NCBI RefSeq assembly: GCF_030272615.1
Contig: NC_081413.1
Span: 719,343,867 to 719,407,866, forward strand
DNA from: Cryptomeria japonica
Lineage: Eukaryota > Streptophyta > Pinopsida > Cupressales > Cupressaceae
Direction of reading: 5' to 3'
Length of the DNA stretch: 64,000 nucleotides
Below are positions 43,501-54,330 of this stretch, piece after piece. Within the stretch, counting starts at the first letter, position 1. Each line of letters starts with the position of its first letter. The notes under the pieces were generated by a model. It was not told the origin of the DNA. It did no database searches and was given only the letters and a program-made list of their open reading frames with translations. The translations under genes and the position numbers were made by a program.

Positions 43501-44477
43501 ACAACAACAAACACAATATCTTCATTTTCTTCATCTTCTGATTCCTCATCTGTGACACCTTCATCAACTGCCACAAAACAGTTTCTCCGATTTCCTCCTT
43601 TGAATTTCTTAAACCTTTCTGGTTTGTCCTTGTTGTCACCATTAGGATAGTTTACAACAATATGTCCTATCCAGTTACAAGAAAAGCATTTCAAAGGGAG
43701 CTTACCTCTGTATTTACCAGTTCCTTTAGGAAGTTTCCTGGCAAGAAGAGCTTCAAATTCCATCAGAATCTCCTCATCATCCATTTCTCTACTCTATCTT
43801 GGTTCACCACTGGTGCTTGCTTCTTTTCCTTTTCTAGATGGTACAACAGAAGCTTTAAAAGCCAATTCAGTCTTTTGAACACTGCCATCAAAACTATTTA
43901 GCTCATAAGTTGTCAACTTTGCAATGATGGAGTCTAGGGATACCTTAGTCTTGTCTATTGGTCTTAGCTCCTGAATAGTAGCAACCCTTATTGCATAGAC
44001 CGGTAATAAGGATCTCAAAACTTTGCTTACCACAGTGGAATCTTCTATTTTACCACCTGCACTCTTGATATCTTTGACAACATTTTTGATTCTTGTTCTA
44101 TACTGTTGAATGGTCTCACCTTCAACCATCCGCATGTCTTCAAACTTCCCTCTAAGGCTTTCTTCCTTAGCTTGTTTTACATGCTCATCACCTCCATAGA
44201 TATTTTCAAGAGTATCCCATACTTCTTTGGGATTTACTTTATCTTGGACATCAATAAACTCAATGTCAAATAAACTACTAATTAGGGCTTCCATGACTTG
44301 CCCATTCTCTTGCATATCTCTCTTTTGGTCATCGGTGAGAGTACCAGTAGGGGAAACATAAGCATTCTCAACATAGCTCTAGTGTTGAGCACCCATGCTT
44401 TTGATGTATATCTTCATTCTGTCTTTCCATATACTGAAATTATCTTTGTTGAACTTTGGACCTTCCCTCTTCATCAT
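40510..44477 (-). pseudogene. gag-pol: CopR-2 gag-pol polyprotein (nearly continuous but inactive)
   Basis: Starts at ATG 44477 (MMKREGPKFN). Gag is open for long stretches; the knuckle CFSCNWIGHIVVNY (about 43685-43645) has lost its last Cys; protease IIDSGCSHHMTG near 43425; integrase 43080-42250; reverse transcriptase and RNase H end with LGVLPLQDVN at 40510. Stops include TAG at about 44384, 43794-43796, 42597-42599, 42249-42251 and 41874-41876. Two deletions hit the reverse transcriptase: about 24 bases near 41592 (part of [12 protein letters not shown]) and over 100 bases near 41430, which removes the FVDD catalytic motif. It could not copy itself. Confidence 0.88.
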
Positions 44478-44534
44478 TAGACTGGGATCTTTTCCTCAAG
44501 CGGTTAAGCTTATACCATAGAGGACCTGGAGGAG

Positions 44535-44546
44535 GCTCTGATACCA
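44535..44546 (-). other. CopR-2 primer binding site
   Basis: The reverse complement is TGGTATCAGAGC, two bases from the LTR. Confidence 0.9.
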
Positions 44547-44548
44547 AT

Positions 44549-46059
44549 TGATAACTCAATGATGAACGGATAGTACCAAACTAATACTAAGAGGGGGGGG
44601 TGAATCAGTACAGGCAAAAACCCTTATTTAAAACCGGTTTGTCAACATACACTTTGCTTTGGCAAGATATAGTAACACCGGTCTTAATCAGAGTACAACC
44701 GGCAAAACTCAAAATAACTAAGACAAGCATAAACCGGTTGACACTTATCCTTTCATACAATCTAATACTTCATTTCCATTTCACCCTAGTACATGAATAA
44801 GTAATCTATCATCAAAAACATAATAACAGCTAGTTCAACATGATTTACTGTCAGACATAAGACACTGAACCATCACATGAAAACATCACACATGACACAT
44901 AGATTTTTCACGTGGAAACCCAATTGGGAAAAACCACGGTGGGGATGAATACCCACAAGCTATTTTTGAACTCGTTAGAAGTCCGCTCTATTAGGAACCT
45001 TGTCCAGTTAAAGACTGATATAATAGGTTCTGTTAGGAACCAATCCTGTTAGGGATCACCCGATTAAGGGATGGCTAGAATACCCGGTTAAGGGTTAAAC
45101 CCAGTTAAAGGTTACCTTGTTAGAGGATTTCAAGAACTCATTGGTTTTGAGTCACCTTGTTAAAGGATTTATAGTAAGCCAGTTACAACTACCCTATTAA
45201 GGGATTTCTCAATTGTTAAAGTGGTTAGAGATCAATAGGTATTACAATGATCTGGTAATAGCACTCAATGGCAATGTAGATCTGCTTTATCTCCTCTTCA
45301 CCTTCTGCACTTATAGTTTGCAGATATCACTTCTCTTCTCTAGTCTGGCAAGAATCACGTATCTCTTCTCTTGGATACTCACACACAAATTTTTTCAACA
45401 ACCTCAGAAAGAAACACAACATCGACCTTATAGGAAATAGATAGGTTGGTAGCATAAAACCTAAACCCTAAACCTATTAGGTTAAGCAATTCAAACGGTT
45501 CAATCCTAACCATTGAGCACATTGCATTAAATGCAACAGTCTTGAACCAATCTCAAGACATTCTCCATCATTCATTTTCCACCGTTTTCATGGCGGCTAA
45601 TAACCCATCATGCATTTCACCGTTTATAGACTTCGCACATTCCTAAGGTAGATAGGAACAATCTCCTTCATGTGCACAAGGCTGGCGTGGGAACACAATC
45701 TGTTCTTCGTTACAATGCTAACTCATCACACAAAGTCATCGGTTGAGTCACACAGGCTTCAAGCACTTCAATCGGAAACCCTGAAGTTGAGACTACCAAC
45801 CAGTAGTCATACAAAGCTTCCATGTGCCGGTTCCCATACCAACATGCCATTTCATCTTGAACAAGCATACCACTTCACTTTTGCACATATACCGGTTAAC
45901 AATGTTATACTGGTTCTTACATATAATGGTTCACAATGTTATACTCGTTCTTACATATATCGGTTCTAGGTAACATACCGGTTCTCTTTTCAGCATATTG
46001 ACATCAATAACAACATACAATGTCATCATGTCCTCATACCGGTTCACATAATTCCATCA
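44549..46059 (-). repeat. CopR-2 5' LTR
   Basis: 1511 bp; on the minus strand it starts TGATGGAATTATG (TGTTGGCATTATG in the 3' copy). Stem-loop CGTGG...CCACG at 44911-44938 with inner CCC-AATT-GGG. TAAC-type repeats at about 44980-45200. Confidence 0.87.
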
Positions 46060-46064
46060 CTAAC

Positions 46065-46508
46065 AAGGCATTTGTAGTCAATACCTTAACCAGGTGATTC
46101 CTAACAGGAGCAATTCTTAACAGGACTTTTTGTAAAGCTTTAATAGGCTAGGCTCCTAACAGGGCGAACTTCAGAAGAGTTTAGATATTATCTTGTGAGT
46201 CTCATCTCACCGTGGTTTTTACCTATTTGGGTTTCCACATCAAAAATATTTGTGTCAAGTGGTGAATGTTTTTGTGGTTATGTTTTCATGGTTGATTTAA
46301 TTAACTACTTAACTATTTTGGATAAGTCAGGATAATCAAAAGTATTGAGATATGAAGAAGTTGTTTACTGTTAATTTGTTGTAACAGACAACCGGTTTAT
46401 CTTATGAGTTTTTATCTTGACATAGTTATTATTCTAATTTTACTTTGAGAGATTGATTGGTGAAGTTTATTATTAGTTTTTCTATCTACTGATTCACCCC
46501 CCCAGTAG
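46065..46508 (+). repeat. CopK-2 3' LTR, part 2
   Basis: LTR sequence between the CopR-2 TSD and CopM-2. It continues from AAGG-type repeats through the stem-loop (about 46210-46240) to ACTGATTCACCCCCCC and the CopM-2 TSD AGTAG (46504-46508). Confidence 0.85.
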
Positions 46509-48034
46509 TGATAGTTCTGATACTTAATATAAGTACAGATCCAATAACCAACAAGATGAGAGGGGGGGGGTGAATCATACAAACTTAATCATCCATAAAA
46601 ATATCAGATTCAACCTCGGTAACATATATTTCAGTAATATAACCAAAACTATTAAACATGCAAACTCAAAAGCATATAAACATCATAAACCTCATAACAC
46701 CAGATTTAACATGGAAACCCAAATAGGGAAAAACCACTATGGGATTTCGGACCCACTAAGAAATATACTCTTCTAGAGTATGCTCGGTTAAAAGAAAATC
46801 CTGTTAAAGATTAAAAACACATTGCTAGATGTGACCCGGTTAAGGGATTTCCCTCAGATCTGTTAGGATCTTCACTTTGTTAGAAGTGACCTTGTTAAAG
46901 GATTTCAAACACTCAATCAGAATGTCACCTTGCTAGAGGGTTTTACAAATAAGACTGTTAAGTCCACTCGGTTAAGAGATTTTCTGTCACTTTCAAAAAA
47001 TAACAGTAATAAAAATCTATCTGCAACTTCACATCTAAAATACTAAAGAAGATTCCTATTTGTTCAATACAATCTAGACATAGAACTAATCTTGTCTATC
47101 TGTTGGGCTCCTATACTCTGTTATTCTAACAGGTCTTCAAGCTTTTGTGCTCGGTAATCACTATGTAGCATCCTTGTACATACACTTGCCCACATACATT
47201 GTTTATCAATAGTTTCCTATTTAAAAACAATTAGGTAACCGCTTAATTTCCTTGATCACATTTCCCATGATCTATCATAGCCATCAGATCTTCGATCTTG
47301 TCCAGGATCAATGCATCTTTCGATCTGAATATGTTTTACCCTGCCTTGGAACTTGCATATTAGTCTTGGAACTTGTGCCAAGGTATTGCAGTTCAATCTG
47401 AGCTGTAGATCTTCATGTCGACTTTCCATTGCCTTAGATTCGTTAACAAACTTCATTCATGGCTCACCAATCATTTAATCAGTTCTAGCTCATCAGCTCC
47501 CTTCATGAAATAGCGCATGTAAACATTTAATGCATTCTATTATAGCTCGGTTACAACTCAGTAACAACTCAGTGAATACTAAACTTCACTCGGTAGACAT
47601 TTCACCTTCATTAACCGATAGCAACAACCTTAGGGTTTACCGACTAGGTTCTTTGCTTGATAACATAGTATAATATTAACCTTTACATTTTACAACATAT
47701 GTATGATATTAAAACAATCTAAAACATCATGATCTCATCATTGTCTGACTCGATAGTAGTTGCCCATTGAATACCTTATGCATCCCCTTATTCAACATAT
47801 ACTTTCCGATGTCTTTTACCGACATCTTTATAATCTTCATATCATACTTCTCAAGATATGGCAACATCATACTGAATTAGAAAATCAATTTCTTTACATC
47901 AATGACAAAATAATAATATCAAGATAGTAAAACATCCTTATTCAGTTATATCCATAATCATCAACAACCTTCTCAATATCCTTATGAAATGCCAACAATC
48001 TTTCATTGTCTGTTATAATGCAATATTGCCAACA
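46509..48034 (-). repeat. CopM-2 3' LTR
   Basis: 1526 bp; on the minus strand it starts TGTTGGCAATATTGC and has a second TGTTGGCATTTC 37 bases in. It ends GAACTATCA. The TATA region reads TTTTTAAATAGG where CopM-1 has TTTATAAATAAGG. Confidence 0.87.
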
Positions 48035-48496
48035 ATCTCCCCCTTTGGCATTGATGGCAAAACCAATTGATTTGACCTTAAAAGATTCGGATTGCTGTGA
48101 TGCTGAAATGCTCTCCCCCATACATTAGACTTCTCCTATTTTCTTCAGTCTTCTTTCCAATCTGTAGTCTGCTCAGTTTTCTTTTAGTCTTCTCCCCTGA
48201 TAGGTCTTCTTCCTCTATATTAGTCTTCTCCCCCTTTGTAGGTCTTCTCCCCCTTTGACAACAATGCCAAAAAGGAAAGAACTAAAACATTATTACTTTA
48301 TGTAAGAAGTTATTTCCTACTGTTGTGTATCAAATGAGTCTCAGTCAGAGCATTTGTCTTGAATTCCTGTTCCCTGTAATATTTCTTGTATTATTTCCTG
48401 TACACCTTTAGAAAACATCCTAAAGTGTATAAATCAGCATCAACTCCAAAAAGATATTCAATAGAGTCATTGGATTGATGCTTTCACCGAACTCAG
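48035..48496 (-). other. CopM-2 3' noncoding region with purine tracts
   Basis: No gene. The reverse strand has CAATGCCAAAGGGGGAGAT next to the LTR and further GGGGGAGAAG tracts near 48230-48260, upstream on the element strand. Confidence 0.75.
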
Positions 48497-51400
48497 TTAG
48501 TGAGTAGAAGATAGGGGTAGGACCCCTAACTTACTTCTAAGATATTTAAAAGTGTCCCTTGGTAGTGGCTTGGTGAAGATATCTGTGATTTGTTCCTTTG
48601 TGCTAACATACTCCAACACCACTTTCTTCTCTTGAGCTTCTTCTCTAAGATAATGATATTTGATAGATATGTGCTTTGTCTTAGAGTGCATAATAGGATT
48701 TTTTGAAATATTAATGGCACTAGTATTGTCACAGAATATAGTTACTGGCTCGGTAACTTTCTCATTTATACTTTCCAACAATTGTTTGATCCATGCAATG
48801 TTGGTACAATTCAATGCTGTAGCAATGTATTCAACTTCTGCTGTTGACTGTGAAACACATCCTTGTTTCTTGCTAAGCCAACTCACTAGTCTTTCTCCTA
48901 AAAAGAAAGCTCCTCCACTTGTACTTTTTCTGTCATCAATGTTGCTTACCCAATCAACATCAGTATAAACTTTTAAATCAAAATCATTTCCTTTCTGATA
49001 TACTAAGCCATAATCCTCTGTCCCTTTCAAGTATCTAAAAATTCTTTTGATTGTTGTCATGTGTGTTTCCTTAGGATCTGCAGAGAATCTTGCAACTATA
49101 CCTACTGCATGTGCTATATCTAGTCTACTGTGAACAACATATTGTAGCTTTCCAATCATGGATTGGTAAAGTGTCTCATCAATAGATGCAAATTCATCTT
49201 TTTTTGATAATTTATAGTTGGTAGTCATAGGAGTACTTACTGGTTTTGAATCCTCCATTCCAAATTTCTTCAAGATTTCCTTTATGTACTTGGATTGAGT
49301 AATGAAAATCTCATTTTTCATTTGCAGTATCTGTAAACCTATAAAATACTTTATCTCACTGATTAATGACATCTCAAATTCTTTGCTCATTTCATTTCCA
49401 AAGTTCTTGCATAAAGAGTCATTTCCACAAAATATACTATCATCAACAACTATGGCTGAGATCAGTATTCCATTTTCATCATTCTTCATGTACATGTTGT
49501 TGTTCTCACTTGTCCTTATAAAACCAATATTAATCAAATAAGAGTGCAATCTTTCATACCATTCTCTTGGTGCTTGTTTCAAACCATATAAAGCTTTGTT
49601 CAATTTACATACCTGATCTTTATTATTGTCTTCAACAAATCCTTTAGGTTGTTCAATAAAAACTTCTTCTTTTAATATTCCATTCAGAAATGCAGATTTG
49701 ACATGCATTTGATGTATCTTGAATTTTTTGAAAGCAGCATATGCCAACAATGTTCTTACTCCTTCAAGTCTAGCAACAGGTGCAAAAGTTTCACCATAAT
49801 CAATTCCTTCTTCTTGAGCATAACCTTTGCAAACTAGTCTTGCTTTGTTTCGAATGACCTCTCCTTTTTCATTTAGCTTGTTTCTGAAAATCCACTTTGT
49901 ACCGATTATATTTTTGTCCTTTGGTCTTGGGATTAGTGTCCATGTGTCATTCTTCTTGATTTGATCAATCTCTTCTGTCATAACATTTATCCAATCTTCA
50001 CTGTTAAATGCCTCTTTCACTATTCTCGGTTCAAATTCAGATATCAAACCTGTGTTATGTCTCAGTTTGTTCCTTGTCATCACTGGATCATCCTTATCTC
50101 CTATAATCTGACTTGGTGCATGATGTCTTCTGACATACTTGGCTAATACAGGCTCGGTAGGCTCTGTATGGTCTTCTTCATCACTTGGTAACTGGATATT
50201 CTCTTCATTTTCTTCAACAGTTTTCTCGGTAGGACTTCTTGGTTGAACATAGAAAAATTCATCATAGTCTTCTGGTTCCTTGGAATTTCCTTCATCATTT
50301 CATTCTACAAATTCATCAATTTTCACATTTGCACTTTCTACTATTTTGTTAGATGATTTGATCAAACATTTAAATGCTTTGCTTCTAGAAGAATAACCTA
50401 CAAACATTCCTTCTTCACTTTTCTGATCAAATTTGCCATTTCTATTATCTTTGTGAACATAGCATCTACTTCCAAAGATTTTAAAATAACTAACATTAGG
50501 TTTCTTATCATACCAGATTGCATATGGTGTTTTCAAAGTACCTTTCTTCAATTGAACTCGGTTCAAGGTGTAAATAGCTGTGCTTATTGCTTCTCTCCAA
50601 AATGTTTGTGGCACCTTCTTTGCAATCATCAGTGTTCTAGCACAATATACAATAGATCTATTTCTTCTCTCATCGATTCCATTCTGCTGTGGAGTTATCA
50701 GTGTAGAGACTTGTCTTTTAATACTATGATCATTGCAAAATAAGTTGGACTGATCAGATGTGAACTCTCCTCCTCTATCTAATCTAAGACATTTTAGTTG
50801 TCTTCCTGTTTCATTTTCAACTCTTGCTTTGTACCATTTAAACATTTGAAAAGCTTCTGATTTTTCTTTTAAAAACATTACTGACATCATCCTTGAATAG
50901 TCATCCACAAATAATATGAAATATTTATCACCAAAAATCTTTAAACTTTCATAGGACCACAAAGATCAGTGTGCACTAGATCTAAAATTCCCTTAGAAGT
51001 GTAAGACTTACTTCTAAAGCTTGATCTTATCATCTTACCCATCTGGCATCCTCAGCACATAGCATTCTCAAGTTTTTCAAGACTTGGTAGACCTCTTACT
51101 CTGTGCTTCTTGCTTATTTTGATCAGATTATCAAAATTGACATGACCAAACCTTTTATGCAATAACCAAGTATCATCTAACTTTGCATGCAAATACTTAT
51201 TCCGAGTTGAGTCAAGGTGAAATGTGTTACCTTTTGTTTGTGTCCCGGTAGTAGCTAACTTTCCATTCTTGTCATGAAATTTGACAATTCCTTTCTAAAA
51301 TTCTATTTGGTAACCTGTGTTGTTTAGCTGTGCTACACTCAACAAATTGTATTTCAAACCTTCAACCCAATAAACATCATTACAACTTGCATTATCAAGA

Positions 51401-52680
51401 AGTGTTATAGATCCTTTACCTCTTACCGGACATGGTGCATCATTACCAAATCTGACATAGCCTCCATCATAATCTTCTAATATAACAAACTTGTGTTTAT
51501 CTCCTATGATATGATGTGAGCATCCACTATCTATGATCCAAGAATCGTTAGTGTTTATGTAAGATATTAGGGGTTTTTCTTCATACCTTTCTTCATCTGA
51601 TCCATCTTTGATAGCCACATAAACTACTTTCTCTATATCAGTCTTATCTGATTTATCATCATTGGACTCTTCATTAGCTATTAAGCATGTCTTTCTATCT
51701 CTTCTTCTAAAGTCTCGGTGTCCTCTGTAATAATTATCTTTCTGTCTATCATCTCAGTAATCTCTCTTTTTAGTAAAATCTTTGTTAGGACAGTTAGAAG
51801 CCATATGTCCTATCTTTTCACAATTGAAACATTTCAAAGGTAGTTTTCCTTGATACTTACCTTGGCCTCTCGATAACCTTTTGGCTAATAGTGCTTCAAA
51901 CTCTTCTTGCTTTCTGATTTCCTCATACAGTTTGTGTACTGCCTCCATGTTCTTTCGAAATCTTTCACTTGCTCCACTCTAATCTCCTTTAGAGTACTTA
52001 TACTTTCTTTCATTGAAATCATTAGATTCATCAAGATGAAAATAACTAAATGCAGATTCACCTTTATTTACCGAAGATCCACTATTATCAAAATTACTTA
52101 ACTCAAATGCATGTAGCTTACCAATAGTAGCATCTAAAGAAATTGGCATATTAGGTACAGACTTCAATTCATTGATTGTAGAGACTCAGATTGCATAAGC
52201 TAGTAGAAGGGTTCTTAACAACTTACTTATTATATCCTTTTCTTCAATAGTTCCACCTGCTCCTTTGATTTGATTGACAATCTCCTTTAGTCTTGTACTG
52301 TACTAAGTTATGTTCTCACCTTCATTCATCCTCATAGGTTCAAGTTGTCCTCTTAGACTATCTACTTTTTCTCTTTGAACATGTTCATTTCCTCCATATA
52401 CTAATATGAGCTTATCTCACATTGCCTTTGCATCATTGCAGCCTTCTAGATCATTAGACTATGAATCGGTCAATGTAGATGTTATTTCAATCATTGCTTG
52501 AATATGTTCTTGCTTTGCCTTTATCTCTTCCATAGTTAATCGATAGGTGCTCGGTGTGACAAAATCATTCTCCAAATAGTATATAGCATATTCTCCAACT
52601 CGTGATAGATGTAGCTTCATCCTTTTCTGCCATGTAGAGAAACTTGACTTGTTCAGCTTTGGTGCATCCCTCTTATACAT
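48497..52680 (-). pseudogene. gag-pol: CopM-2 gag-pol polyprotein, pol end intact
   Basis: Starts at ATG 52680 (MYKRDAPKLNKSSF). The last 528 codons (50083-48497) are open and hold the reverse transcriptase, catalytic VVDD (49439-49450), and the RNase H residues in YTDVDW, STAEVEY and FCDNTSA, ending [10 protein letters not shown]. It has a complete knuckle, CFNCEKIGHMASNC (about 51831-51790), and protease IIDSGCSHHI. Breaks upstream: TAG 52303-52305 (shared with CopM-1), TAG 51295-51297 (CAG in CopM-1), TGA at about 51754 (CGA in CopM-1), a frameshift near 50945 and TGA 50298-50300. It is the least damaged pol in the window. Confidence 0.9.
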
Positions 52681-52730
52681 CTTTGGATCTTTAACTCAAG
52701 TGCCTTTGAACTTTCCTTCCGGAGTCCAAA

Positions 52731-52742
52731 GCTCTAATACCA
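52731..52742 (-). other. CopM-2 primer binding site
   Basis: The reverse complement is TGGTATTAGAGC, the Met-tRNA site with one C to T change. Confidence 0.87.
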
Positions 52743-52744
52743 AT

Positions 52745-54291
52745 TGATAGTTCTCATACTTCATATAAGTACAAATCCAATAACCAACAAGATGAGAGGG
52801 GGGGGTGACTCATACAAACTTAATCATCCATAAAAACATCAGATTCAACCTCAGTAGCATATATTTCAGTAATATAACCAAAATTGTTAAACATGCAAAC
52901 TCAAAAGCATATAAACATCATAAACCTCATAACACTAGATTTAACATGGAAACCCAAATAGGGAAAATCCACTGTGGGATTTTCGACCCACTAAGAAATA
53001 TACTCTTCTAGAGTATGCTCGGTTAAAAGCAAATCCTGTTAAAGATTACAAACATATTGCTAGATGTGACCCGGTTAAGGGATTTCCCTCAGATCTGTTA
53101 GGATCTTCACTTTGTTAGAAGTGACCTTGTTAAAGGATTTCTAACACTCAATCAGAATGTCACCTTGCTAGAGGGTTTTACAAATAAGACTGTTAAGTCC
53201 ACTCGGTTAAGAGATTTCTGTCACTTTCACAAAATAACAGTAATAAAAATCTATCTGCAACTTCACATCTAAAATTCTAAAGTAGATTCCTATTTGTTCA
53301 ATACAATCTAGACATAGAACTAATCTTGTCTATCTGTTGGGCTCCTATACTCTATTATTCTAACATGTCTTCAAGCTTCTGTGCTCGGTAATCACTATGT
53401 AGCATCCTTGTGCATACACTTGCCTGCATACATTGTTTATCAATAGTTTCCTATTTTTAAACAATTAGGTAACTGCTTAATCTCCTTGATCACATTTCCC
53501 ATGATCAATCATAGCCATTAGATCTTTGATCTTGTCCAGGTTCAATGCATCTGTCAATCTGAAAACATTTTACCCCACCTTGGAACTTGCATATTAGTCT
53601 TGGAACTTGTGCCAGGGTATTGCGATTCAATCTGAGCTGTAGATCTTCATGCCGACTTTCCATTTCCTTAGATTCGTTAACAAACTTCATTCACGACTCA
53701 CCAATCATTTAATCAGTTCCAGCTCATCAGCTTCCTTCATTAAATAATGCATGTAAACATTTAATGCATTCAGTTATAGCTCGGTTACAACTCGGTAACA
53801 ACTCGGTGAATACTAAACTTCACTCGGTAGACATTCCGCCTTCATTAATCGATAGCGATAACCTTAGGGTTTACTGACTACGTTCCTTAGGGTTTACCGA
53901 CTAGGTTCTTTGCTTGATAGCATAGTATAATATTAACCTTTACATTTTACAACATATGTATGATGTTAAAACAATCTAAAACATCATGATCTCGTCATTG
54001 TCTGACTCGGTAGTAGTTGCCCATTGAATACCTTATTCATCCCCTTATTCATCATATACTTTTCTGTGTCTTTTACCGACATCTTTATAATCTTCATATC
54101 ATACTTCTCAAGATATGGCAACATCATACTGAATTAGAAAATCAATTTCTTGACATCAGTGACAAAATAATAATATCAAGACAGTAAAACATCCTTAATC
54201 AGTTATATCCATAATCATCAACAACCTTCTCAATATCCTTATGAAATGCCAACAATCTTTCATTGTCTGTTATAATGCAATATTGCCAACA
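52745..54291 (-). repeat. CopM-2 5' LTR
   Basis: 1547 bp, partner of 46509-48034, with the same extended start (TGTTGGCAATATTGC). It carries a short internal duplication around 53862-53905, where GTTTAC(C/T)GACTA is repeated. Confidence 0.87.
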
Positions 54292-54296
54292 AGTAG

Positions 54297-54330
54297 TTGA
54301 TCGGATACTTATTCTTTCATCATACCATCA
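54297..54330 (+). repeat. CopK-2 3' LTR, last 34 bases
   Basis: Ends TCATCATACCATCA exactly as the shared LTR ends at 33512. Beyond it the sequence is CopF RNase H on the other strand, so this is the right edge of the CopK array. Confidence 0.85.

Larger units (their letters stand above)
38775..46059 (-). mobile_element. CopR-2, copia retrotransposon (Sirevirus-like)
   Basis: Complete 7.3-kb minus-strand copia element in the last CopK LTR, with TSD CTAAC (38770-38774 and 46060-46064). Order on its own strand: 5' LTR 44549-46059, primer site, gag-pol 44477-40510, purine tracts, 3' LTR 38775-40266. Same family as CopR-1. Confidence 0.9.
46509..54291 (-). mobile_element. CopM-2, copia retrotransposon (Sirevirus-like)
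   Basis: Complete 7.8-kb minus-strand element in the last CopK LTR, with TSD AGTAG (46504-46508 and 54292-54296). 5' LTR 52745-54291, primer site 52731-52742, gag-pol 52680-48497, purine tracts, 3' LTR 46509-48034. Same family as CopM-1. Confidence 0.91.
1461..54330 (+). mobile_element. CopK tandem array: two copia internal regions sharing one LTR
   Basis: Two copies of one copia family in the same direction. The order is CopK-1 internal region (1461-4645 and 30334-32158), shared LTR (32159-33512), CopK-2 internal region (33513-37908), then a final LTR broken into 37909-38774, 46065-46508 and 54297-54330. The first LTR of CopK-1 lies off the left edge. On the right, the array ends inside the RNase H frame of CopF, so CopF is the host. 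The rest of the span is younger insertions. Confidence 0.8.
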
